A stretch of DNA of 64,000 bases from Uranotaenia lowii. Lineage: Eukaryota > Arthropoda > Insecta > Diptera > Culicidae. The translations under genes and the position numbers were made by a program. Position 1 is the first letter of the stretch. Every line of letters starts with the position of its first letter. Positions 22,650 through 35,500 of the stretch are shown piece by piece. The stretch spans positions 19,532,126 to 19,596,125 of the forward strand of contig NC_073692.1 of assembly GCF_029784155.1 (NCBI RefSeq), read 5' to 3'. A model generated the notes under the pieces. The model saw nothing but the letters and a program-made list of their open reading frames with translations. It made no database searches and was not told the origin of the DNA.

Positions 22650-25527
22650 ATGGGGGTTCGTGGTTTAACGACGTACATCGCCGCAAATGCGGAGCGCTAC
22701 TTGGAACCCTTCGAGCTGCACGATTGTGATTTGGTCATCGATGGGGATAATCTGTGCTTCCAACTGTACGTCCGTTCCGAGGCAGGGATGGGCGCCTTTG
22801 GAGGGAACTATGATAACTTCTACAGGGCGGTGTTGGATTTCTTTGCATTGCTGAGAAAGTGCTCAATTCGTCCGTGGGTTTTGCTTGACGGGGGCTATGA
22901 GGCCTGTAAACTCAAAACAGTCCGGCAAAGGATGTTGGGTCGGATTCAGTTCATCAAACACGTGAAGGTTGGGTCTAATAGATTGTTGATTCCTCTATTA
23001 ATGAGAGAAGTCTTCGTGGATGCCTTGAGGGCCATTAAGGTTCCCTTTATGAGGTGTCTCTTTGAGGCTGATAACGAAATAGCAGTTCTAGCTAGGAAGT
23101 TGGATTGCCCGGTTCTGAGCTATGATAGCGACTTTTACATTCACAATGTAAGGTATATACCCTATGTAACATTGAGTCACAAAGTCTACCGGAAAACGAT
23201 TCAAAATGAGGAAAACTTCCAAATCGAGCTTGTCAGTAAAAAGGCTAAAGTCAAAAGTAAATTGCTCGCTAAGGAAGGAAGCTCGGAATTTTTACCGGAA
23301 CAAATTCAAGAGTCGTACAACTATTTGGACTGTTCGCTTTACACAATAGAAAACCTAATCGGCTCAGGGCACAAGCTGAAACCGGAAATGTTGCCCCTGT
23401 TCGCAACCTTGCTCGGAAACGATTACATAGAAAGGCGGATTCTGAAAACATTTTACGCCTCGATGACCGTTGGTAAGACGAACCGAAAGGTCCCGCGTGA
23501 AAAGCGCAAAATCCTGGGGATATTACGGTGGCTCCAGCATCACACGGTCCAATCGGCGACCAACACCATTCTCGGGCAGATCAAGGAACGCAACAGACAA
23601 AAGTTGAAGCGGCAGTTGCGGGGGGCAATGCATGGATACAACTGCGAAGAATGTGACTCGTTTGAGTATTTTGGTTTCGAGGAGGAATCGCGAGCCGACG
23701 ACGATGAAGAAGCTGATGAATATGTAATGCCTGAAGAGGAAGGAGCTGAAAAGGTATTCATTATTTAATATTTATACTGTAAGGTACTAAACATTTTCAC
23801 TTAGTTTTTAAAATGTCATTTATTGATGATGATGGTTGAAACTCTTGGAAGAATCATTTCTTGTTATTGAGCTATGATAACTATAAAGAAATTTCTAATA
23901 CTTAACGGGTTTTTGCACATAAGCTCAAATAATCACTACTATAATCTTCACTATGGCCTTCCAAGTCAGTTCAGTTAGTTGACATAAAGATTTAATGCAA
24001 AAAAGTTGTTTAGTTTTGTTGAGCACATTCTACAGAGGTAAATTTTAAGAAATATTCATTCCTCAAACAAATTGTACAATAGATCGATTTTTTATTTTCG
24101 ATTTTCAGCAACTCAACGCTCCTGAAAATGGAAACTCATCCGGTCGAGTCGAAACAACAGAAAATCATGAAACAGATTGTTTGGAAGGAGAAGACGATGA
24201 TGAAGAACAAGATAATAGTGATGATGATAATAATGAAGAACAAACGGAAGATGAAGATGATGGTGAAACAGATAATGGTGGAGTAGATGAAGATGCACCC
24301 GTTGAAGATCCCGATCTTGAAGACACGTTTGAGTGGGAAGATTGGGTTGTAGACCTTTTTCGAGCAGGTCGAACTCCACGTTTCGTCATGGATCTGTACC
24401 GTTCAGGGCTGTATATCAACTATCCCCAGGTAGAAGACATCCAAAAGCCGGATAGCAATGCATTGTGCTACGATTTATTAAAGTTTATCTTCGCTCTACT
24501 GATGAACGGTAAAAAAAGGCACTCGTTCCGATACCTCACGCGTTGCCAAAAAGTAACGCAATTTCGATGGATGAAATTCTATGACGTTACGCTACCGGAA
24601 AATTTGAAATATGACCCACATAAACCGAAGAATTTATCACTGTTCAAAGCCTTGCTCGAATCTTTGTCAACCGATTCAGGTCTTTTGGATGCAGTTAAGC
24701 TTTTACCTCCCAATTTACGTCTATACTTTTTGAGCATAGTCTATTGGGCCAACAAATGTCCCGATGTGACGAGCATCCACGTTCATACCTTGATAGTTTG
24801 CTTGATGCAATTACTGGTGATAGACAAACATTTATCTAACAGAAAGCGTGACGTGAAAGTCTTTCTGACTAACTACAAGTCGAATTTAGAATCAATGAAA
24901 CGAACTTACAAAAAAGTTGAATTGAAAGAAGAAACGTTGACTAAAAATCTAATAGCCGAACTTTGCAAAAAGGTTTCAAAAACTGAAGCAATTCTATCGT
25001 ATGATCTTTTCATAAACTTCTTCCACATAAACGAGCGCCAAACGCGAAAACATGCCGAGTTCGATAGATTCCTGGCGCATACTTTTGCCCAGCTTCAAGC
25101 GGTCACACTCAACATGTTTACTCTGAACGCCCTGCTACAGCATCCCTTTGAATCTTGTAAAATGCATGAACTGTACAATGGATTATTTATTCATAACGTG
25201 TACCACGCGGTGAAAATACGTACCGATCCAATGAACTACCTCGAAGGTACAATTTACCGTTATTCCGGAACCATGATGATCATCCATCGGTTGTTGTTCG
25301 ACTGGGTTCGCGCGGCTGTCCCACAACTGGAATCCCGCCTGGAAACGAAGAGGCTGACTAAAACGGCATTAAAACCTAAAGCTAAAATCACCAAACCAGG
25401 CGAACGAAAGCTGGAAGTGGTTGCGAATGATTGCATCGATACAGATCTGTTGGAATCGAGTGAAGATGACGGGGAAGGGTTTAGTGACTTGAACAATCAG
25501 TTTAGCCAGTTGTTGCAAATATCATGA
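22650..25527 (+). CDS. ast: asteroid (XPG/FEN-like nuclease family protein)
   Basis: Two exons join in phase 0: 22650-23753 (AAAAG|GTATTC) and 24109-25527 (TTTTCAG|CAACTC), giving 840 codons plus stop. The start MGVRGLTTYIAAN is the typical N-terminus of XPG-family nucleases. DGDNLCFQLY and LLDGGYE follow. The XPG internal block lies at residues about 138-165 (EADNEIAVLARKLDCPVLSY, then DSDFYI). LLGNDYIE near residue 254 marks the helix-turn-helix region. An acidic Glu/Asp-rich stretch spans the exon junction (residues about 345-460). The C-terminal half is the asteroid-specific region. Drosophila asteroid was linked to EGF-receptor signalling by genetics; its enzymatic activity is not established from this sequence. 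The intron is 355 bases. Confidence 0.93.
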
Positions 25528-26539
25528 AATTATGTTGTTGAAGTCACACACATGTTCTGCGTTGCGTTTAGCTAACGAAAATGTATCCCAAAGCCTTGTG
25601 AAGAAAGCAATCAGATTAACGGAGTGATTGTGAAAACCCCAAATTAAACCCAACAGGAAGAATGAAAACTCGAGCAAGGTTTCCAGCGACATCACGACAT
25701 AAAGGTAAGTTCTACTTTTTTCTGACCCTGTTTTATAATCGACTTTTCTACAATCATTGTAGAATATTTAATTCTTTAAACATAAATATTTGATTATCGT
25801 TTTTGAAACTCGAATATTGATGAAGCCCATTTTTTGGTACTTAAATGTTTTTCAGCGTTGAAGTTATTAAGAATTAAATCCCACAGGAAAATAGTTTTCG
25901 AGAAAAAATTTTTTAATCAATCCGAATGAGCGAAAAAAATACTGTTTGTACACTCGGACATTTAATTGTTCTTAGAAGCATGTCATCGAAAGCAGTTCAA
26001 CAGAAATATGTTTGTTAATTTTATCACTTTTTGAGGGGAAATGTGAGATTTATTTGTATTCCCTAGATTGTTTTGTCACTCTCATAAGCATATAAACATT
26101 GGTTTCATTTTTGGACAAAGACTTTTGCCGTAGTACAACAGTTAAGACAAAAGATTTTCAGATAGCTTCAAACTTCGCGACAAAAATATACTGACTTTTA
26201 ACATTGGTGTTTGATAAAGTGTAATGAAAGAGGAAAAGAGTCCTAAAAAATTTACAGGTTTTTCTTGTTTCTTCGTTTTTTAGTTGTGATTTTTTGAAAA
26301 AAAAAAAAATTGATCGGTGTCTTAGAAAGCCAACAAATAGCAATAATCTGTACAAGACCTCATGCTCTTGGCAAATCTGCCAAAACTATAAAGCGTTTCC
26401 TGGTCTTAATGGTCATTTTTAATAAAAATCCTTATTACTAAGCAGATAGTATTTTAAACTTCCCCTCACAACTTATCGACACAAATATAAAGTCTCTCCT
26501 GTTCCGTTCCATGTTTCCGCATTTCAAAAAGGCCATCCG
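25528..26539. other. intergenic region downstream of asteroid and Atg4
   Basis: This is the convergent 3' end of both genes. Apart from the small candidate exon at 25662-25704 it is AT-rich and without recognisable coding sequence. Confidence 0.45.
25662..25704 (+). other. possible short coding exon with strong splice donor
   Basis: An ATG at 25662 opens MKTRARFPATSRHK and runs directly into AAAG|GTAAGT, a consensus donor. It lies 135 bases after the asteroid stop codon. It could be a 3'-untranslated exon of asteroid or the first exon of another plus-strand gene. No partner exon was found, so I give it low weight. Confidence 0.25.
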
Positions 26540-29500
26540 TTACGCTATGATCTCGAATTCCTCGTCCGAATCCAACTGCCGGTGTTCCACTTCTTCAAAC
26601 TCTGTGGAACAGAGGAATACAAAATTAGATTGAAATTAAAATACAAGTACCCGAATTAAAGAAATTACCTTCATTGACGATTTCATTCGCCGATATTTCG
26701 TTGAATGTCTCATTTGGTTCACTGTTTTTGCGCGACGAGGTCGACGAAACCGTTGTCGGTGTCCACGGAGCCTGTCGCGTTTTCGTTAACTCAAAGAGAG
26801 CCTGGCAGCTTGTGCCGCTGGTCAGCTCTTCTGCGATTCGTCGCATCAGTTCGTCAAAATCCTTGCGCGTTCGACATTCGAAGCAAACCGCCAACGAGGG
26901 GTCCATTGCACTGAAATTGATCCGCCGAGCGTACTTCTGGTGAAAGGTTTCGTCTAGTTCCCGTTCGTCTTGCTCGATCTTCGTCCCAATCGACCCACTT
27001 CGTTGTACGGTGTGTGGATCGAGGTAGAGTGTTTCGTTGCCTACATAGCCGATAAAGTATAAAGCTTGATTCGGACGGCCACCGATCATTCCACAGCTTC
27101 CCGGCAGTTCAAAGCACTTTTTGAGTCCATCGACGTAGATAGGATTAATTTCGCTTATTCCTAGTCGAAGTGGTATGATTAGAAGCAGAGGTTTCCAACC
27201 GGTGGGATCCGTATTATCCACACATAGCTCCACTGAAAGAAAAACAACAAATGTTTAAGCTGATCGTCCTAGGCAAAGTTCATACTAACGAATATCATCC
27301 GTGGCCACTGTATTATCCAATGCTACGTGAATCACCAAATTGCACCAATCGTCAAATTTGACTAGTTTCCTTCAAATGAAAAAAAAACCATTTATCTAGT
27401 TCGCTCAAACAACAATTCATTAACCGAAAAACTCACTTCAACACCTGTGCCACCGTATTGGGGCCGAACCATTCGCCGACGCGCTTCTCCTCCGAGGATT
27501 CCCCGGTCAGTGCTATTTGATGTAGCGAAAATGGGGCCTGCTTATTGTCCTCGAATCGGTTGACTATGTCCAGATAGGTTTGGTTGTTGGTCTCGGCCGT
27601 CCAGCTCCAGTTGCGCCCCAAATGTAGCTGCAGAAGTGCCTCGGCTAGAACCATCTGACCACATCGTAGCATACAACCCCAGCCCTTGTCCGAGGTGTGC
27701 TGAGAGCCACCGATCGGTACGAATCCGCGCCGATACGTGCACCACAGTCTGCTTTGCACATCCTTCCGGATGCTTTCAAGATCTGTTGATAGGAAAACAA
27801 ATTTGATAAAAAAAAATGAGTCTTAATCAACTGTCTTGTCACAGCTAAGCCCGGAACTTTATTGTAATTCCCGGTGAAGACTTCATTTTACCCCGACTCA
27901 AATGAATCACGTGGAGTCAAGATTCCACCGAGATTAAAATTTGATTATTCTACGATGGCCGCGGCGAAGAATGTAGTCTTGTTATTAATGAGTGAGATGA
28001 CACCTTCCTTTCTCAGATCTGTCCCACAGCTTCTGTCAGATATTCAAGCTTCAGACCTCTTGAACGTTTTTCCAAACGTTGAGCATGACTTTGTAACCGA
28101 AACAATGCTACCGTAACATACTACTCTGAAAAAACCGAGATGGTTTGACATGGTACTCTAGGTAAAGTGCGTGGAAGAAAAAGTGAATAGATGTCGGATG
28201 AAAACAGGAGGGCTCGGAGTAAGACGAAAGTCGGAAGTAAGCAGGCATATACCAGGTCAGCCAAAGCAGCCGTCTGCTTACCATATGCGGGCCTAGACAA
28301 ACTCACTAGCCCCTGCCATTTGAGATATCCGACACATTCTGGTCACTATCGACTGGGTATCTGAGCATGATCTATCAAATCCCAACGCTGCCGTTGATGC
28401 ATTCTCACACATTCTGAATCCCCTGAGTCACGACCACGACTGAACTGCAACAACTTGTTGCGTTGCAACTTATTTTATATATATGTATTCTATTGTCTTG
28501 GTAATCTCAAGGTAAAAATCTCTAGGTAGCAAATGATGAACCGGCCCTTTAATACGGATTGAACTTCACGATCCGACATCAAAAGTGCTACCAAAAGTAA
28601 AGACTAGTCGACGTAACGTCCATTTCAACCGTTGAGAAGAAATACTTGAATTTCGCGCGCGATTTGCAAGCATTGTCTTGGCAAAAACCCGAAGCCAACC
28701 TCATAGGGGGAGACAATCTTGCTAGCTGGTGATCCGGGGGTTGCTCTCTTAGATTCCAGACGCTGATAGCAGAAGTCGCTCGTAGAACCTTTTAAGTAGA
28801 AGCATCGTTTAAAAATCGGTAGTCGTCGAAGTGGAAGTTTGATACCACGTATCGGAAAACCCAAAGTAGTTGAGGCTGGCAATCTCCCACGCCGTTGTTC
28901 CGCGCATTCGGTCCGGTCTCAACGGGAAGTCGGTTAGTAGAAGTGCCTACTGGTTGTCGAACCTGATCCTTGGCGGCCAGTTGAAGGTCCGCGCCAAGAC
29001 GCTGAGCGAAAGGAATCGGCACGTCGTCGGTAAGTTTATTTTTACTTTTAAATTTCATTAGCTATTTTTTGACATTTCCCATGAGATTGCCAAACTTTCT
29101 ACACGAGATTCGCGCAAATTTAAATTGTCCTCCCTTGGGGTAAGAGTCCGAGCTAACTAAATTGATGACCGTTGGCACATCTACACTTAGTGGATGGCGC
29201 TTAAGTGCCGACGGTAAAGTTTGCGCCTTTTAATCTCGCAATTTAATTCTCGATACGTAGCCAACTGAAGAAGGCAAAAGGTGTGCCCTTAGAAACTCAA
29301 CATCCTACACTAAGGATATATATCGTAAACTAAAGCCAGTGAACATTGTTACCATAACTACCTACGTCGCGTACAACGCAACCTCAAGTCTAGCCCAAAC
29401 GTTTTGGAACCACGTGAATAGTCAGCAGTAAGAACCTGGTACACCTTAAAACATATTTCTGCACGGCATTACGGCAAACTCTGATTGTGGAATCTGCGAT

Positions 29501-32500
29501 CTCTTCGCCCAATAATTGTCCAGTATCTTCACCTAAGCTTCAACATCCCCAGAACATTTAGCTACCGCTGTCAGGAACGTTTCGCCATTGGGCTTTTCAA
29601 TAAATAGCATTGAAATAGAGGATGCAGTCATCTCTAAAGCTGCAGCGAAGCTTAAGAATTCCTTTTCTACGTGCCCGGACGGGCCGAGCTGCTTTTTTAA
29701 AAAGTTTCATGCCTGTTTTGCTGACTCCTATTCGGCTCATTTTTCAAGCCCAAAGGTCTACGACAAGTAACTTGCTAACGTTCACTTTTCACGAACGCTT
29801 AGGATTTTGTGGTGCTCTACTTGGCTGGTTCCGCAGTTACTTAACTGATCGTAAATTGATTGCTCGAACGCGGGACGGGTGTGCCTCAAGGTAGCCATCT
29901 AGGACCGATTATTTTCCTAATTTACTTCAACGACATTTTGTGACTCTTCGACGTTCCCAAACTTTGCAATTCTGATGACCTAAAACTGTTTTACACCATA
30001 AACGACCACGACGACATAAATTTTCTGCAATGTCAATTCAATCTCTTCGCTAATTGGTGCGACATTAACTGGCTGCCATTAAACCGCAGCAAATGTGCAT
30101 TCATCAGCTTTTCTCGTAAGCGGTAGCCTTTAATTGCGGAATACTTCCTTGGAGACCCATCTCACGTGTGAACCACTTGGCGCAATCTTAGATCAGCTCC
30201 TGGAATTCAAGGCACACACCAAATACGTGATTGACAAAGCATCCAGAAGTCTCGGTTTCATTTTCAAAGTGGCGGAGGACTTCAAGACGTGTATTGCCTG
30301 AAAAGCTTATACTGCAGCATTGTTCGTTCCATTCTGAATACGCATCAGATGTCTGGTACCCCTATTACCAGAACGGAGTCGATCGGCTCGAGGTTGTTGG
30401 CGATTTTTGCGATACGCCCTTAGACACCTGAACTGGCAAGACCCTTTTCGCTTGCCTAGCTACGAAAATCGATGCCGCTTCATAGATATCGATACCCTTC
30501 AAGCCCGCAGACGTGCCTCATTCGTCGCCGACCTCCTGACATCGCGAATCGGCTGTTCCACGCTACTGGAGGCTACTCCGCTTAATGTACGACTCCGTGG
30601 TTTTAGAAATTAGGATTTCAATTGAAATTCTCATTCGAACGAACAATTACGGAGTTAACAGCGCCCTCATCGGTGAAATGAGATCGCTCAACCGTTTTCC
30701 GGAGCATTTTGACTTCGACGTTTCGAGGGATGTTTTCCGAAGAAAAGTGATAAGGGCCTTGAGAACCCCATAGTTAGACTTAAATGTTTTGTTTTCAATT
30801 TTAATTTTAAGTAATCATTTGGATCAACATGTGATCCTTTGATCAGAAATAAATAACAAATCAATTGACCGCCAAAGTGGTGAAAGGACTAATGCTAGAA
30901 TGTCGATGAAAGGGGAAGAACGTCAGCAATTTCAGATCAAACAGATCAGTTCAAACGTTGGACTGAGCATTTCGAAATGCTAATAAGTAAATCGCATTAC
31001 ATTCCTGTTGAAGTGATCAAAGTCGAACCTGCCTTTTCTGGAATACTGCAACATTCCCGACCTACTTGGTGGAGAGTATCTTTACAAATGACCCGAAGGA
31101 AGAAGGCGAATAATAATAGAGCAAATCAACCAATTCCAAGAGTTTTGCACGACGGTCCGATTCAATCCCGGTAATATGGCTGGAGTGAGACAAGGACGTA
31201 TCTTATCACCGCTATTTTTCTCATAGTCATGGATGAGATCTTGACTGGGCCGATCGACTTTAAATCATAATGAATTGTCGTGGAATCCTCCGACGATGGA
31301 GCAGCTAAACGGCCTTGACCTGACTGATGATATTGTTTTGCGAACTCAAAGACATCCCGATATGCAGAGCAAACACGGCGAACAGGTCACAAAGGCAATG
31401 CACAGTGGTGCAGAACATCAATCTAGCTGCGCCGAGGATGAAGAGATAGACATTTGATGTCTTCAGCAACATTGTTCAGTTTTACATGGAGCATATTCTA
31501 GTATCAAAATTTTTGCCGAGGGGTCCACCGATAGCGAGATAAAAATGCTAACTTTTTTGTTTTGTAAATGAGGGCATTGATGTCTTCGACAAAGTTGTTT
31601 ATCTGATCAAAATACATAAGTTTGTTGAATATGTCAAAGTCCTATCACCCTCAGGAGTTACAGTCAAAGTAAAAAAAATCTCTTGAAAAAAAAAACAGTT
31701 TTTTGAACCCGACCCGTTGAAGATTGGATAAAATGGTTCGCTGTCTTTGAAACAAAGTTGTAACAAGCCAGGATCTAAAAATGTTTCATACATTATGATG
31801 GGTTTAGAAGTTGCTGGAGCCCTATAGAAAGTATTTAGTGTATTTTATTGGCAATTTTGGAAGGCTCGTCCATCGAAAAGTGCACATTTTCGCAACACCC
31901 CCTTTTTTGTGATTATTTTTGATGATAAGTTGAAATTAGCGGGGAAATCGGTGGAACTAGTAGAGGTAATGACTCCATTATCTTGGTACAATGGCAGATC
32001 TATCTACAGACGAAAATCCGAATCTTCAACTCAAACGTCAAATCCGTATTGTTGTACGGGTGCGAAATCGTCTCAAAATAGCATTGCCGAATAGAAATAA
32101 GCAAAAGAAAAATTCATTGCTTACGTATGAATTGTACGCAAGCGGCATTAAAACTGCACCTTGCGCAACGCCAAGTTGTTGAGAATGTCTACACAAATTT
32201 TACATGCGAATTTAAGCCACATATTACAACATATGATACCTCAAAGTTACCATTCTTGCATTTATACGGCTTTGGCTCTCAAGGCCTCATATTCCATATT
32301 CATAGAATTTGAAGTGTTGATTCAATTTCTGATTGTTATTTCAATAGGCAAGCGATCATCAGTATTAGAAGTATAATACTTCTTGCTCTGCAAATGTTAA
32401 ATCTTTGTTCAGTTTATTTTTTAACAGTTGTTCAGAAATGTAATACTATGTCTCGAATGTACTTAAAATTTCTTTGACCTTATAAAAAGGCCTGTGCTAA

Positions 32501-35500
32501 AAGGTTTTCGTGTGTAAATAAATCTACAATTACAATTGAGGCGCTTAGGATCAGAGGGGTGCAAGTACCGAAATGATGATTTCGAGAAAACGGGCCTCAA
32601 AGTTTTTTTTCTAAATCAAAATTATCGAATCAATTTTTCTACTAAATTTTCGAACGAGTGTGTCTCATGAGGTCTAAAATGAACGATTCTGAAAGAAAAA
32701 CCAAAGTTTTTGCGATATTTATGCTAAAACGGCGAACTACTTTTATTGATATTTTTCACTTGCACCCTTCTGATCCCAAGAATGTCACTTGCACCCCTCT
32801 GACTCCAAACAATATGATAGCATCCTTTTGGAACCTGTATGTAACGAGTATATTCAGTACGATACTAGATGTTTTGTTTTTGTTCACACATTTAATTTTC
32901 TGCGTTTTCGGGCTTCAAATTTCTATGCAACTATAATGAACGAGGTTTGCAAGTTCCACTATCCTAATTCCCAGAATTTGTTGAAAACTTTCAATCTCTC
33001 TTTTTCCTTAATGGATACACAAGACTACCAGCAGATGTGTTCATTCATTGAAATTAACTGTTTAGCTGGTCGCTTTTTCCGGTAGAACCAACGTACGCTT
33101 CCCCTTGGTTTCGTAGCTTTTTTCGCAAGATGAGTTTCCAGACTGCCTGATTTCGTTGGCGTTTTTGGGGTCTTGATGAATGGCCAGTTGACTCTCCAGG
33201 AATGGACTCATTCTCGCTAGCAACTGCAGCAGCAGCAACTTCTGATTCTCCAGAAGAACCGTGGATGTTTAATTTTTCTTATTTTGGTCTAATTATACAA
33301 GGCCTCTTTCCTAAACAGTTATGTAAATATTCCTTAAAAGACTTAATGAACTTTTCGAAGTTTCATTTTGTTCCGTGGGATAGTATGTGACATCATGATC
33401 AGAGCCTGTCGAAAACTCTGAATCCTCTGAGCTTTCATCCGAGAGATTTTTCTTAGATATATTTGCCAAAAAATTATTGTTAAGTGCGTTTTGTGTTTGC
33501 CTTTTATCCCTATTAGCATTGGCTAAATTTGCCATAAAAAAAAAATTTAGAACTTTTTTGTATACATAATAACTGGCTGGTAAACGGTGGATAATGTGCA
33601 ACACGAGACCCCATAGTGGTCATATCACCTCTTATTCACAACTCCTATCTCTACCTCCCCGTGGTGCCGGCTGGGGTGCGAGTAACCTAAGCGGAGATCG
33701 GGTATCCAACCCCGGTGGATGCTTTGGTCGCATGCAGACTGAGAAGGTGGCCGCACGCGTCTGTTCCCCATGTCAGGGGCGGCGTGCAACAACAACCGAG
33801 CGTCTGTTCTCCAGGTCAGGGGCGGCTCAAACAGCGTCTGTCTTGCAGCAAGCGGCTGAATTTATGAAATGCGGCTCCCGCCAGCTAAGTCCAAGATGGC
33901 AGCCCCATCGCGGGATAGGGACTTTAGGCTAACAACCTACTGCTCCTGATATCTTGTATTGTTACAGAAACTGAGAGAAGAAATAACCGATTTGGAACTT
34001 TGGCAACGACTTTTAGCATGAAAACACGGACTAGAATTGGAACTTGGAATGTTTTGACCCTTGCCCAGCCAGGAAAGCTGGCTCAACTTGCTAGAGAAGC
34101 TAGCCGCCTCAAGCTAGAGATATTGGGACTGAGCGAAGTCCGTTGGCCTAACACTGGAGAACACAAGACACAGTCCGGGCAAGTACTGCTTTACTCTGGC
34201 ATACGAGGAGAACATGCTACTCGGGAACGAGGAGTTGGTTTCCTGTTAAGCCCGCAGGCCCATGCAGCCCTCATAAGATGGGAACCGATAAACGAAAGAA
34301 TAATCGTAGCCAGATTCAGAACACGGGTTAGAAACCTTACAATGGTCCAGTGTTATGCGCCAACTGACGTTGCCGATTTGCAGGAGAAAGAGCAGTTTTA
34401 CAGTCAATTGAACAGCGTGGTTGAGAGAATTCCGAAGGGTGACATTCAAATCCACTTGGGCGACTTCAACGCAAAGATTGGCTCCGATAATCAGGACCTT
34501 GAGCGCATCATGGGGCGCCATGGCCTAGGACAGATGAGCGAAAACGGAGAGCTGTTTGTAGAATTTTGTGGCAACAACAACATGGTGATCGGTGGATCGC
34601 TCTTCCCCCATCGACCAGCACATAAGGTCACTTGGGTATCCCGAGATGGCCGAACAGAAAATCAAATTGACCACATCTGCATCAGCCGAAAATGGAGAAG
34701 GAGCCTTCTTGATGTCCGCAACAAGCGAAGCGCAGACATTGCATCTGACCATCACCTCGTCCTTGGCGAGATACGACTGAGAGTTGCGCGTGTCCAACGG
34801 CGCGAGGAGAAGGTCGGGTGTCGATACGACGTCCGCCGGTTGGAGAATCCAGAGGTGAAAAGGGCATACGTTGAACAGCTAGAATCCCGAGCCTCGGAGC
34901 TGCCGACAGACGGAACAGTCGAAGAACAGTGGTGTGGAATCAAGAATGCCTTTATCACGACGAGCCATGGTACTCTCGGTAAAGTTTGTGGAAGACGAAG
35001 TGAATGGATGTCGGATGAAACCTGGAGGATGATCGATGATCGGAGAAAGGCGAAAGTCGGAATTGAGCAGGCATGTACCGGGTCAGCCAAAGCAGCCGCC
35101 CGCTTACGATATGCGGAGCTGGAAAAGGCAGTTAAACGAGCTTGTAGACGAGACAAGAGAGCCTGGACAAACTCCCTAGCCGAAGAGGGAGAAAGAGCTG
35201 CCGCCATTGGAGATATCCGATTATTATATGATATTTCTCGCCGCCTTAGTGGTGCAAGGACTAATGCAAGAATGCCGCTGAAAAACCGAGCAGGTCAGCT
35301 GCTGACAGATCGAACAGATCAGCTCAAGCGTTGGACTGAGCATTTTGATCAACTTTTCCGAGTTACAAATAGCAATGGCCAACAGAACCCGCAGCTCGAG
35401 GCGCCCACAGTAAGTCGCATTAATGGCGTCAACTCGGAAGCGCCCTCGCTGGCTGAAATAGAAGCGGCAATCAAGAACATGAAATCCAACAAAGCCCCTG

